In this document: positions 1-8,546 of the stretch, piece after piece
Position numbering within the stretch: position 1 is the first letter of the stretch
Layout of the letters: each line of letters begins with the position of its first letter
Source of the DNA: Sphingobacterium sp. HMA12
GTDB lineage: Bacteria > Bacteroidota > Bacteroidia > Sphingobacteriales > Sphingobacteriaceae
Length of the DNA: 64,000 bases
Direction of reading: 5' to 3'
Assembly (NCBI RefSeq): GCF_002933815.1
Contig: NZ_BEYR01000008.1
Coordinates: 1-64,000, forward strand
Program-made: the position numbers and the translations under genes
The notes under the pieces: model-generated
Databases searched by the model: none
The model's input: the letters and a program-made list of their open reading frames with translations, nothing else
Told to the model about the DNA's origin: nothing

Positions 1-1223
1 CGAATAAACTTTGTATTATTCAGGGCATCAATTGCTTCAAGTGGTATTTGGCCCTTGGTTTTGAATTGTCGGATTTTAGGCGTAGAATCAAAGCGCCACA
101 CATCGATCACTTCTTTCCGGATTTCCCATCTAACGCCAAAATTATCCTGAATATCATGGATCATTTTCCGGTACGGATCAAAATTAGTTTGGTCTTTCGG
201 GTAACGCAAAAAATAGCAATATTCATCTGTGTAACGCTGGGGTGTCTTGAGTTTCCTACGGGTTTCTTTACTAACATTGTCATCAAAGACCCAGAGATTG
301 CGGTCTATACGATGCCCTGATTCGCTCAGGTATTCATAAATGCGCATGGCTACCGATGAATTGAGAAATGTAAATTCTTTTTCATTTCCCTTTTCCTTTA
401 TCTGCACGCCCATTTCTCGGATCCCTTCCCGACGTTTGCTCAGGAAAGAGGAGAATAATTTGAGCGTATCCGTAGTCACACTATCTTCGACTTTATACTT
501 AAAATCATCCTTCATATAGAAACTCGCCTTGTTGTTTTCCAAAATCTGACGGACATTAGCCTCTTGAAGTTCGGTTGTGTAGGTAATTGCTTTGACGACA
601 CGGTCATTGCCGATCCATACAACGTGCGGTATCCCGCGATGCGGAAATACGGCATTGAATATCGTATCTCCTACGAGATAAGGAAACTGAACATTTAGCT
701 GATAAGAATCTTTGTATTTTTGGAGCACCTTATCAATTCGTGTCTGATCATCGTGCGTCCGTTTGCAGTTGACCAGCAGCACGTCGAAATCGTTTTTGAA
801 AGTAGCCTTCAATTTATCCAATTTGGGAAAGCTTTCGAGACAATTGGTACACCAGGTAGCCCAAAAATCTAAGATAATCAGTTTATGATTCTGGTAATCA
901 CTAAGCGAAATTGTTGACCGTCCTTTACTATCGTTAAATACAGGCATTTTGAGGTTCCACAAATTCTCTGGAATGGTATCCCCTATTGCAAGCGCCCGGA
1001 TCTGAGATAGCCCATCGGCCCCGCTGTCCTTGCGGGGCGTCTGAGCCGATAAACTAAACATAGAAACCATCAGAGCTAGTACCATAAGAGCGCTGATGCT
1101 CTTTAATGCCTTAAAAGAAAAATTAGATAATCGAAAAACTAAAGCCAAGCATGTCAGCGACATGCGAAAAGTGTTTTTATAATCGAACAAATAAGCAAAG
1201 CATTTTAAAGCCCTCTGAGCCAT
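1..1223 (-). CDS. TlpA-like thioredoxin-fold protein, C-terminus cut by window edge
   Basis: An envelope thiol-disulfide oxidoreductase of the TlpA/redoxin type. The reading frame is open from the window edge to an ATG at 1223. An alternative ATG lies at 1163; the segment after it contains a hydrophobic stretch ending in LSAQ, typical of a signal peptide. The thioredoxin motif WCTNC (residues about 124-128) sits in the usual context LIILDFWATWCTNC. About 280 residues follow the active site, so it carries a long C-terminal extension beyond the thioredoxin fold, as in many Bacteroidota TlpA proteins associated with outer-membrane uptake systems. The reduction partner is not visible. The gene is isolated here because its downstream part lies outside the window. 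Confidence 0.85.
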   Translation of the reverse strand, partial: MAQRALKCFAYLFDYKNTFRMSLTCLALVFRLSNFSFKALKSISALMVLALMVSMFSLSAQTPRKDSGADGLSQIRALAIGDTIPENLWNLKMPVFNDSKGRSTISLSDYQNHKLIILDFWATWCTNCLESFPKLDKLKATFKNDFDVLLVNCKRTHDDQTRIDKVLQKYKDSYQLNVQFPYLVGDTIFNAVFPHRGIPHVVWIGNDRVVKAITYTTELQEANVRQILENNKASFYMKDDFKYKVEDSVTTDTLKLFSSFLSKRREGIREMGVQIKEKGNEKEFTFLNSSVAMRIYEYLSESGHRIDRNLWVFDDNVSKETRRKLKTPQRYTDEYCYFLRYPKDQTNFDPYRKMIHDIQDNFGVRWEIRKEVIDVWRFDSTPKIRQFKTKGQIPLEAIDALNNTKFI

Positions 1224-1411
1224 TGAAATACCATCAACAACAAAAGAGTCGACAAAACAGACAACAACCCCACAAAACACCTTAAAACCATTAAATTTAA
1301 AACAAGTCTCCCCTCTTCCATTGACCAATTCGGTATCCTCTCCTTTTGCGGACCGTGCTGTCGCACTATCAGACTTATACCCAAGATCCACCAGCGAGCT
1401 ACTGACAGCTC

Positions 1412-1502
1412 GTACCTGTTTAGTATCTCTTTGGTATATCTCCGGTAGCTCTTTAGTACATCCCCAGTACCTTTTTGGTACCCTTTCGGTACACTCCCGG
1501 TA
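1412..1502. repeat. Degenerate tandem array, GTA core every 11 bp
   Basis: The trinucleotide GTA begins at 1412, 1423, 1434, 1445, 1456, 1467, 1478, 1489 and 1500, an exact 11-bp period over nine units. The intervening eight bases are pyrimidine-rich but differ in every unit. A shorter echo follows: AACGG at 1507 and 1518, and ACCAACT at 1560 and 1571, again 11 bp apart. No reading frame can be selected for by an 11-bp unit, so I read it as non-coding. Confidence 0.85.
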
Positions 1503-1598
1503 GTTTAACGGTGAACTAACGGCACCTTTTGCTCCGAGGAATAGACCATTTAAGTACCTACCAACTCCTGACCAACTTCTGCCTTTCTCCCAGCGATG

Positions 1599-1660
1599 CT
1601 CGGAATTTCTTCGGGTGGGCTTCGGGTCACCCTCGGGAAAAATCAAAGGAAAATTCGAAG
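1599..1660. repeat. Short TTCGG-type array with 11-bp period
   Basis: CTCGG or TTCGR cores start at 1599, 1610, 1621, 1632 and 1654, spaced by 11 bp with one decayed unit at 1643. It precedes and resembles the larger array at 1737-1962 but is in a different phase. Confidence 0.75.
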
Positions 1661-1736
1661 AAAACTGATAGCCCACTGCATGAAAGGCAGAAGTTGGGGC
1701 GAAGTTAATTCGAAAATTGTCAGAAGAAGATGGCCT

Positions 1737-1968
1737 TTCGGCTCCCCTTCGAGTGGTCTTCGGCAACGCTTCGGGATCTCTTCGGGGCTTGTTCGAGACA
1801 TGTTCGGCTACGCTTCGGCTCGGCTTCGAGTCCGCTTCGACTGCGCTTCGGGAACGTCCCGAAGAACAGCCGAAGAGCAGCCGAAGCACTCCCGAAGAAG
1901 GGCCGACGCAGGTACGGAGCAGGTCCGAAGGACAGCCGAACAAAGCCCGAAGACCGCTCGAAGAAATC
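1737..1968. repeat. Large imperfect inverted repeat built of 11-bp units (TTCGR then YCGAA)
   Basis: TTCGR cores start at 1737, 1748, 1759, 1770, 1781, 1792, 1803, 1814, 1825, 1836 and 1847. From 1859 the complementary core YCGAA recurs at 1859, 1870, 1881, 1892, 1925, 1936, 1947 and 1958, with two decayed units at 1903 and 1914. All spacings are exactly 11 bp. The two half-arrays are in mirror register about 1855: the core at 1847 faces that at 1859, 1836 faces 1870, and so on. The centre, TTCGGGAACGTCCCGAA, is a perfect 7-bp stem with a 3-base loop. Spacers differ between units and pair only partly. Confidence 0.9.
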
Positions 1969-2025
1969 TCCTGCTTAGTTATTTTTTGATCGCTGCTCTG
2001 CAAACGTTTTTGTAGCACTAGACAA

Positions 2026-2121
2026 GTACCTTTATAGTACATTTTTCCATTGTCAATTTTCCTACGCAACGATTGCGTAAATAGTGCTATATCTGTGCTT
2101 AAGTAGTGCTTAACACGTACT
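2026..2121. repeat. Further 11-bp-spaced cores (GTAC, GTGCT)
   Basis: GTAC occurs at 2026 and 2037. GTGCT occurs at 2084, 2095 and 2106, followed by GTACT at 2117. All neighbours within each block are 11 bp apart. This extends the same rhythm past the big inverted repeat with another core motif. Confidence 0.6.
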
Positions 2122-2129
2122 TGGAATAT

Positions 2130-2864
2130 ACGGGTAAAATACAGTTGAAAACTGTCTAGTAACTCAGGTAATTGAACCCTGATTTTTTTTGATTTAATTT
2201 CTGGTGAGCAGGGGGAATCTTGTCCAATAGGCAGTTCACTCCCACCCTTGTAAAAATTGGTCATTTTTAAAAGGTGTTAATAGCTGTGACCTGCTGGATT
2301 AAGAATTCCGATACTCGTAATAAACAAACGCATCCAATGTTCCTAAGCCTAGCTTAGGTCACAATAAAAAATAATGGTTAATAGCTAAATCTAAGAGCGT
2401 TGGAATGGAGTTTTCAACGGTATATAGTAGGGTCGCTACGCTCTTCAAGATTAGAGAAAGTCATTATTTGACTAAACGCACAGAGCTACTCTGCAGGTTT
2501 GATTTTGTTTTTAATAGTTTGTTTTTTGTTCATAACTCGTTATAGTTACGAGTCTCCTTGAAGAAAGGAACTATAGCAAGGCCCTATGCTATCGTCGTGC
2601 AGGCTTCCGAGGGCCGTAGAACCGATAAACAATAGGGCCCATAATGCTATAGTGTGCATCAAAAATACACAAAATATCATTACGGACATTGAAAACCTAT
2701 TGCCTCGTCCTGAACAAAACTCGGAATTTGCACGAGAGACTCTTGTATTCAACACCTATAATCAAACATCTATTTGATTATCAATATTCAAATCTAAATA
2801 AATTAATTATTAAAAAGAAATTAATTGCGGATTATTAATTGATTTAGATCATTTGTTTGTAGTT
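2130..2864. other. Gene-poor stretch with no confident gene
   Basis: Two short overlapping open frames exist on opposite strands at 2546-2777. The minus one (2546-2755) would encode a peptide with one hydrophobic segment (VMIFCVFLMHTIALWALLF). Neither has recognisable homology, and I cannot choose between a small membrane peptide and chance. No RNA gene or clear promoter was recognised. Confidence 0.4.
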
Positions 2865-3410
2865 ATGAAAGCTTACAATGCTAAAATAACGACTGAAAAC
2901 ATTAAGAATCATTTTGAAAAAAGTGGATTAACTATCGAGGTATTTGCAAACGTATTAGAAGTTTCAAAAAGATGGCTTGAATACATTTTAGCCGGAGAAA
3001 AGAATTATGAATTTGCCCCTTATACAATTCAAAAAGCATGTGATTTTTTTATTGCCGATTTTAGAAAATTTACCACCGAGCTACAAACTGTTCCAGAAGA
3101 TTTTCGTGAATTTTTAAAAAAGAAACATTCTAGAAACAGTGAATACAATAAAATACTATCAGACGCCCCATCTGTTCCTTTTATTATAGATGAAATTTTG
3201 GCGAAAGATAATGAGTTCATTAGTAGTAACGGATTAGAATTGAAATTTGTAAAACAAATCATATGGAGATATTATCCTGGGTTAAAACTTACCAATCTAT
3301 CAAGTGATCTACAAAATTCTAGTTTCATTAAACACAGACTACACCCGCATAAGAAAAAGAAAACAAATATTTATCAAGCTAAGAAGCAAACGACAATCAA
3401 CAGCAAGTAA
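2865..3410 (+). CDS. Small HTH-like protein of unknown function
   Basis: About 181 residues from the ATG at 2865; an upstream in-frame TTG at 2853 is less likely. Residues about 12-60 (ENIKNHFEKSGLTIEVFANV, then LEVSKRWLEYILAGEKNYEF) have the look of an XRE-type helix-turn-helix: a short helix, a turn, then a recognition-like helix followed by a conserved-looking LAGEK. The rest is lysine-rich with no domain I know, and the C-terminus is very basic (HPHKKKKT). It lies about 450 bp upstream of an Abi_2 gene on the same strand, so it might be a defence-associated regulator, but this is only positional. AT-rich codon use differs from the housekeeping genes and fits an accessory origin. Confidence 0.6.
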   Translation: MKAYNAKITTENIKNHFEKSGLTIEVFANVLEVSKRWLEYILAGEKNYEFAPYTIQKACDFFIADFRKFTTELQTVPEDFREFLKKKHSRNSEYNKILSDAPSVPFIIDEILAKDNEFISSNGLELKFVKQIIWRYYPGLKLTNLSSDLQNSSFIKHRLHPHKKKKTNIYQAKKQTTINSK

Positions 3411-3458
3411 ACGAAACAAATCCTTTTTTAATAAAAATGAGATTCAGATAACCGGAAC

Positions 3459-3701
3459 ATGCTGAGCCCTGATTTCGGTTCTGGTTTAGGTATACCAAGT
3501 TTGTTAAAGCGCTACTATGGTATGGCATTCTGTCATATCCTTGGAATATGTACAGCCTTAAAAAGCTATTTCGTGATTTTGACTTGTATCAGGTGTTGCA
3601 ATATCCACATTTCCCCAGAAATGGATAAAACTATCTCAAAATTCAGAAAACGGAAAAAATTAGAAACAATTTTACCCTTATATTTATTTAATTTTGAATG
3701 A
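3459..3701 (+). CDS. Doubtful short ORF
   Basis: An 80-residue frame with an ATG at 3459, cysteine-rich and partly hydrophobic in the middle with a basic tail (FRKRKKLE). I recognise no family, and it may be chance in AT-rich DNA. It is listed because it lies between two same-strand accessory genes. Confidence 0.2.
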   Translation: MLSPDFGSGLGIPSLLKRYYGMAFCHILGICTALKSYFVILTCIRCCNIHISPEMDKTISKFRKRKKLETILPLYLFNFE

Positions 3702-3786
3702 ATATGAGCGTTAAATATTTATGTTCATTACACTTTTATTTTTTTTTGCAAAAAAGCAAACAGATGCTTATTGTTGTAATAACAGT

Positions 3787-3836
3787 ACACGCCGCGCTAC
3801 CCATAAGAACAGCGTCCCAGGGCGTGTCTTTTGTTT
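3787..3836 (+). terminator. Hairpin followed by T-rich tract upstream of the Abi gene
   Basis: ACACGCC (3787-3793) pairs with GGCGTGT (3821-3827), with a weaker inner pairing of 3794-3798 with 3811-3815. The sequence CTTTTGTTTT follows. It could terminate transcription arriving from the left or act as a leader structure for the Abi gene that starts at 3861. Confidence 0.4.
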
Positions 3837-3860
3837 TACAACCTTTTGAAGCCACATTCT

Positions 3861-4763
3861 ATGTATGAAAAGAAAGCTTTCACGATAGATGACCAAATTC
3901 AACAATTAAAAGATCGGGGATTATTTATCTCTGAATTTGACAATATACAACATTATTTATCTCATATCAGTTACTATAGACCGGCTGGTTACTGGTGGCC
4001 AATGCAGGAAGATAAAACTGCTCACAAGTTCAAGCCGAATGCTAAATTTAGTGATGTATTGGCATTGTACAATTTTGATAGAGAATTGAGAATACTATTG
4101 TTTGATGTAATTGAAAAACTTGAAATAAGCTTAAGAACCAAATTAATCTATCATCTTTCTCATGAGTTTGACCCATGGTGGTTTCAAAATTTCAATATTT
4201 TTCAGAATGCCAGTGACCTTGTAAAAACTTTAGCTGCTCTGGAGGAAGAAATCGATAGATCAAAAGATATTTTTATAAAGGAACACAAAAAGAAACATAA
4301 AGATGATGGACGCTTCCCTCCTGCTTGGAAATCTTTAGAACAAACAAGTTTTGGCGCTTTATCAAAATTATATGGAAACCTAAAGAATGACGTAGTTTCT
4401 AAAGATATCATTGCTAAAGAATTCGGCACTGTTAACCATACCTATCTCCCAAGTTGGCTTCAGTCTATAGCCCAAATAAGAAATTATTGTGCCCATCATA
4501 GTAGATTATGGAACAGAAATTTACCTGGAAGCCCAAAACTTTTGAGTAATCCTCCCCATTCATGGATTCAGAATGTTCCGAAGCCACATGAATTTCAATT
4601 TCTTTATATCCATTTATGCTGCATGAAATATTTATTAAATATAGTTCAACCGGAAAACTCATTTACTATCCAATTAATAGGGTTATTAAAGAAATATCCA
4701 AATGTTGATCCGAATGCATTAGGTTTAAAAGAAAATTGGGAATCAGAAGCTCTTTGGAAATAA
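3861..4763 (+). CDS. Abi_2 (AbiD/AbiF-type) abortive-infection protein
   Basis: About 300 residues from the ATG at 3861 (MYEKKAFTIDDQIQQLKDRG); the frame extends upstream to a TTG, which I did not use. The N-terminus has the family pattern in which a helix selecting Q-L-K-x-R-G precedes LSHISYYRPAGYWWPM. A central FDRELRILLFDVIEKLEISLRTKLIYHL block is typical of Abi_2. Near the C-terminus IRNYCAHHSRLWNR carries the HEPN R-x4-H signature (R207, H212), the presumed ribonuclease site. Members are linked to phage abortive infection in Gram-positive bacteria and are common in accessory regions. No antitoxin gene is obvious, although the HTH-like gene upstream is a candidate partner. Confidence 0.88.
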   Translation: MYEKKAFTIDDQIQQLKDRGLFISEFDNIQHYLSHISYYRPAGYWWPMQEDKTAHKFKPNAKFSDVLALYNFDRELRILLFDVIEKLEISLRTKLIYHLSHEFDPWWFQNFNIFQNASDLVKTLAALEEEIDRSKDIFIKEHKKKHKDDGRFPPAWKSLEQTSFGALSKLYGNLKNDVVSKDIIAKEFGTVNHTYLPSWLQSIAQIRNYCAHHSRLWNRNLPGSPKLLSNPPHSWIQNVPKPHEFQFLYIHLCCMKYLLNIVQPENSFTIQLIGLLKKYPNVDPNALGLKENWESEALWK

Positions 4764-5512
4764 AATTTAAAACAAATTTTACTCTGTAAAAAAATAAGGC
4801 AGGTCTTATCCAGAAATCGACATTTTAGTATTGCAGTAATTCGAGACAATCTTAACTACAATTATTTGCTTTAACATCAAGGTTATAATTTTCAAACTAT
4901 GCAGGCACAATGAAAGAGCCTGAAAAGGTGGACTCAAAACGGAACTCACTGTGCACTGAATCTACTTAGATGTTCAATTTGGCAATAACATGGTATTAAT
5001 TTGCTTTCTATCAAATCTCTCTGTCAGCGAAGGTCGAGATTGGGTATCCCCAAGGAATAACCTAGCAAAACCAAGTATTTTTTCGTTGTGAATAGCAATC
5101 AAGTGCTTAGAATTCCAATACTAAATCAAAAAAACTCTAAGCTGCTTATTCCTAATCATTTTTATTATTTCATTGAAAGTAGCCCAGTTAACTACATCAC
5201 GCAAATCTAAGCCACTTGAAGTTTAAAGCTCTGTACATTTTAACCTTAACATTAAATTATCAAAGAAAAACACATAAGCATAACATTCATTTGAAAATAA
5301 AAGAAATCAAGAACCACAATATACAAAAAATTCAAAGAAACTAAATTTCGAAAATAGTTATTATTTCCTTTAAAAACATCCAAAATAATGACAAAAAGTC
5401 ATTATAATTAAAAAATAAGAGAAATAAAAACAAAATAATCAATAAAAAAAACAACATGCACAAAATAAATATTTATATTTACGACATCTAATTATATAAA
5501 TAAATTTCAAAA
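4764..5512. other. AT-rich intergenic region
   Basis: About 750 bp without a supportable gene. It is strongly AT-rich from about 5220 onward. A TATATTTA element at 5474-5481 is one base from the Bacteroidota -7 consensus and is well placed for the lipoprotein gene at 5513, but no -33 box is visible. Confidence 0.4.
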
Positions 5513-7078
5513 ATGAGAAAAATTTTATTTTCAGCTATTTTACTTTCAAGCACTATAGCTTGTAAGAAGGATAACCTCTCTTCTGAGAGCTATCAACAAC
5601 AAATCGAACAAAATTTATTAGATGCCAAATCTGTCTACAAACAGGAATTTTCCAAAGCTTTTGCTAAGGCTTTAGCCTCCAACTCGGAATTAAGAGCTTT
5701 TATAAAAAATGAAGCTCTAAAAAAGTTTGACCAAGATTATGATATTCTTTATCAGATGGTAAAAGATGAAATGATTGGGGATAAAAAATTCAAAGATATT
5801 ATTGCGGAGCAATATGAAAAGAAAGAAAATTTAAATGAATTAGATCGTCTATATCCAACGCTTACAATTTTTGTTCCTAAGTTACCGATGGATAGTTTTT
5901 CGGCTGAAAAATGGAACACTCAAACCGAAATTCCTCAAGTGGCCTATACATTGAATACAACAGCCAATGTCCCCATTGTGAATGAGAAGGGGGAAGAATA
6001 TATTTTAGAAGCAAAATATACCCCGTCATTCCCAGTTGTCGTTATAAAAGAGAACGAAGTAGTAAAAGTAAGCTCAGGTGCAGCGAATTCAACTAAGGCT
6101 TCCGTCTCTAATGGCAACAAAGAGAAAAACTCAGAGAAACATTTATTGAAAAGTAGTTTATATACTTTCGAATTTTTAGACGAAGCATTTAATGGCTTAA
6201 ATGACAATAATCAAAAATCAACGTCAAAGCTCAGAGCATCAACGATAAATGCATCTGCCATTGATTCCAAAATCAAGACAGCTTATGATACCTATAAGAA
6301 TGCCGATGGATGGCAACGAGATTATATTTATTACAATATTACTCCCGGGCAGACTAAGGGTAAATTTAGTTATGATTACCAAGAACATATCACATCATTT
6401 AGTATGAATGATGCCAATAGCTTAGGAGTTATTTCTGATCAGGATGGAGATCCTGTTAATAATCCAAGAGTATATAGTCCAGGTTGGAAAGGAAATCCTC
6501 CGACAACTCCGTGGACTGGAAATGCGTTTAGATTTAAAGTAAATGTGTTGATTAATGCAAAAAATGGCGCAGGTGCTAGTACTGATAGGTATTTTAATGT
6601 TGAGGCCGCAGACTTATACGATGCTAAATATAAAAGTGAGAGAGGTGGTATCCTTCTATCCCAGAGAATTTTAGTACTAGAATCCATTACTCCTAAAAAA
6701 GTATCTCTAAATATTCCTTTATTCAATTGGGATTTGAATGAATATGCTTCAACTATAAAAATAATGGTAGAAGAAGTAGACAATACAGAGGAAGAAAATA
6801 GATCTGAAACTCGTACGGTTAAATTCGCGACAAATTTTGGGATTGAGCCTACATTCGGTGGTTTAGCTAAATTAGGTCTAAAGTTCGGTGCAAGTTTAGC
6901 AAAAGACCAATCTTCTACAGTATCTTACAAAGTCACGAAACAAAGCGACCAATTAGGAGATGTGCTTATTAATTTCGCTGATAACGTCGTTACAGGTTTT
7001 GATGGATCCTCTTATACAACTAGAGAATACAATTCGGGAATGTATACAATTGGTATTGAACCACGAAGAGTTCAGTAA
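5513..7078 (+). CDS. Surface or periplasmic lipoprotein of unknown function
   Basis: 521 residues. The N-terminus MRKILFSAILLSSTIACKKD is a type II signal peptide with lipobox STIAC (lipidated Cys17). After a helical, charged segment (20-110) comes LYPTLTIFVPKLPMDSFSAEKWNTQTEIPQVAY, then beta-rich sequence with a repeated-looking valine-rich motif (PVVVIKENEVVKVSS). Residues 330-521 look like one or two beta-sandwich modules ending in SGMYTIGIEPRRVQ. I do not recognise the family. The gene stands alone, with its own terminator at 7129-7156. AT-rich composition suggests an accessory gene. Confidence 0.75.
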   Translation: MRKILFSAILLSSTIACKKDNLSSESYQQQIEQNLLDAKSVYKQEFSKAFAKALASNSELRAFIKNEALKKFDQDYDILYQMVKDEMIGDKKFKDIIAEQYEKKENLNELDRLYPTLTIFVPKLPMDSFSAEKWNTQTEIPQVAYTLNTTANVPIVNEKGEEYILEAKYTPSFPVVVIKENEVVKVSSGAANSTKASVSNGNKEKNSEKHLLKSSLYTFEFLDEAFNGLNDNNQKSTSKLRASTINASAIDSKIKTAYDTYKNADGWQRDYIYYNITPGQTKGKFSYDYQEHITSFSMNDANSLGVISDQDGDPVNNPRVYSPGWKGNPPTTPWTGNAFRFKVNVLINAKNGAGASTDRYFNVEAADLYDAKYKSERGGILLSQRILVLESITPKKVSLNIPLFNWDLNEYASTIKIMVEEVDNTEEENRSETRTVKFATNFGIEPTFGGLAKLGLKFGASLAKDQSSTVSYKVTKQSDQLGDVLINFADNVVTGFDGSSYTTREYNSGMYTIGIEPRRVQ

Positions 7079-7128
7079 ACAGAGAGGAATTTTTACTGCA
7101 ATTGAGCCTACTCTGTGGCTTGCAGCAG

Positions 7129-7162
7129 ATGGGAGATACTTTTAGGTATCTCCCATTTGTTA
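7129..7162 (+). terminator. Rho-independent terminator
   Basis: An 11-bp perfect stem, 7129-7139 with 7146-7156 (GGGAGATAC/GTATCTCCC core), and a six-base loop, followed by TTGTTATAA. It serves the lipoprotein gene ending at 7078. Confidence 0.7.
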
Positions 7163-7296
7163 TAAAATATTACAACTCTATAATATCCTACATTTAATTA
7201 TATACAGGAATATGACTTTTAGAGCAACAAAATTAATAGAAGAAAATTTCAAAAAAGCATAACAACAAATATAATCGGGGCAGTGATCGAATGAAA

Positions 7297-8430
7297 CTAC
7301 TCCTTCGCCTCATTCTCAATAATTTTCTTCTCAACAGGGTTTAATGAATCAAATAGATCTTGATATACCTCATCCTTACTATCTTCCTCACCCAACAAAA
7401 AACCCCAAGGTTTAAGCTCTTTGATGCGATCCATCACAATTTTGACAATAGCCAATATCGGAATGGCTAAAAACATTCCTGAAATACCCCAGACCATCTC
7501 GCCAATAATAATGGAAAGCATGGCAAATAAGGAGTTAACTTTTACTTTGGATCCGACAATTTTAGGAACAATAAAGTTACTGTCAATCATATGTACAATA
7601 ATCAATGCCAAGATCACCAACACGACATGCGTCAACGACGACGTAGCAAAGGTAAGAATGGAAATGATCAGCATGGACGAGAAAATACCCACATAAGGCA
7701 GTACATTGAATACGCCTGTGATTAAAGCCAAGAGCAGACTGTACTTCACACCAATTAAGGAGAGGCAAATAAAAACCAAAAGCGAAACCAAACTCATTTG
7801 GATCAGTAGACCAATCAAATATTTCTTAACTACATATTGAATCTGCCGAACAACATCCACAACAATTGGCCTGTCTTCAACACGATTGACAAATAAAAGG
7901 AACTTGACAATATGCCCCCTATAAATCAGTAGGAAGAAAGTATAAAGAAATGTAAAAACAAATAAAATAAACAGGGAGGAAAGGGAAACCAATGCCGTGC
8001 CTAAAAACAGGGTACCGGAATCAACCGACTTTGAAGCCGTCTTATTGATGAATTCCATCTGTTCTTTGTGCTGTATTCCAAATTGATCGCTGACCCAACT
8101 TTGCAGTTTACCTGCGCCGTCCATAATCTGCTCTTTAAATGCCGGAAAATCCTCTTTAAGCAGGGTGAGTTGCGAGGCTAATAAGAAGAGACCGTAACCC
8201 AGTACCCCGAAAAATAGAATCACGCTGAGTATCCCGGCTAATGTCCTCGGAAAGCGTAGTTTCCGTTCCATAAAATTGCTCAGTGGAATCAACAGCAAGG
8301 AAAATAGCAAACCCAAAATCATTGGAATCAATATCGTATCGCCGATCTTCGCTAGATATCCCAAAAGCAGGATACTAATGAGTACGCAGGCTAACTTCAC
8401 ATAAAATGGTAAAGAGACAAATCTTTTCAT
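7297..8430 (-). CDS. AI-2E family transporter (PerM/YdiK-like permease)
   Basis: 377 residues, the usual family length. Hydrophobic segments occur near the N-terminus (LACVLISILLLGYL, TILIPMILGLLFSLLLIPL, TLAGILSVILFFGVLGYGLFLL). A soluble, charged loop of about 60 residues follows, then five C-terminal membrane segments with the family-typical ALITGVFNVLPYVGIFSSM and IDSNFIVPKIVGSKVKVNSL. Family members are inner-membrane exporters whose substrates are mostly uncertain; AI-2 export is shown only for TqsA, and some act as Na+/H+ antiporters. The gene is monocistronic, with divergent or convergent neighbours. No substrate can be assigned from context. Confidence 0.9.
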   Translation of the reverse strand: MKRFVSLPFYVKLACVLISILLLGYLAKIGDTILIPMILGLLFSLLLIPLSNFMERKLRFPRTLAGILSVILFFGVLGYGLFLLASQLTLLKEDFPAFKEQIMDGAGKLQSWVSDQFGIQHKEQMEFINKTASKSVDSGTLFLGTALVSLSSLFILFVFTFLYTFFLLIYRGHIVKFLLFVNRVEDRPIVVDVVRQIQYVVKKYLIGLLIQMSLVSLLVFICLSLIGVKYSLLLALITGVFNVLPYVGIFSSMLIISILTFATSSLTHVVLVILALIIVHMIDSNFIVPKIVGSKVKVNSLFAMLSIIIGEMVWGISGMFLAIPILAIVKIVMDRIKELKPWGFLLGEEDSKDEVYQDLFDSLNPVEKKIIENEAKE

Positions 8431-8483
8431 TGAATATTCTTTTGAATAAAAATAACAATTTCGGACGACTTAAGTTTATGGAA

Positions 8484-8513
8484 ATAAAAAAGTCCCCACA
8501 AATGCAGGGACTT
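8484..8513 (-). terminator. Rho-independent terminator
   Basis: AAGTCCC at 8490-8496 pairs with GGGACTT at 8507-8513. Read on the minus strand the stem is followed by a T-run, so it ends transcription of the beta-barrel gene. Confidence 0.85.
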
Positions 8514-8546
8514 CTTCCTCATAATAAGTTTAAGTACTTATATTTC

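Noticed and set aside
1321..1503. 60-residue protein over the GTA array
   Set aside because: The frame is explained by the tandem array and has no recognisable features.
1412..1968. CRISPR-like regular spacing
   Set aside because: The period is only 11 bp with 3-5 bp cores; CRISPR repeats and spacers are each above 20 bp, and no cas genes are present.
2546..2777. Small genes on both strands
   Set aside because: The frames overlap on opposite strands, have no recognised family and no promoter; described only as an uncertain stretch.
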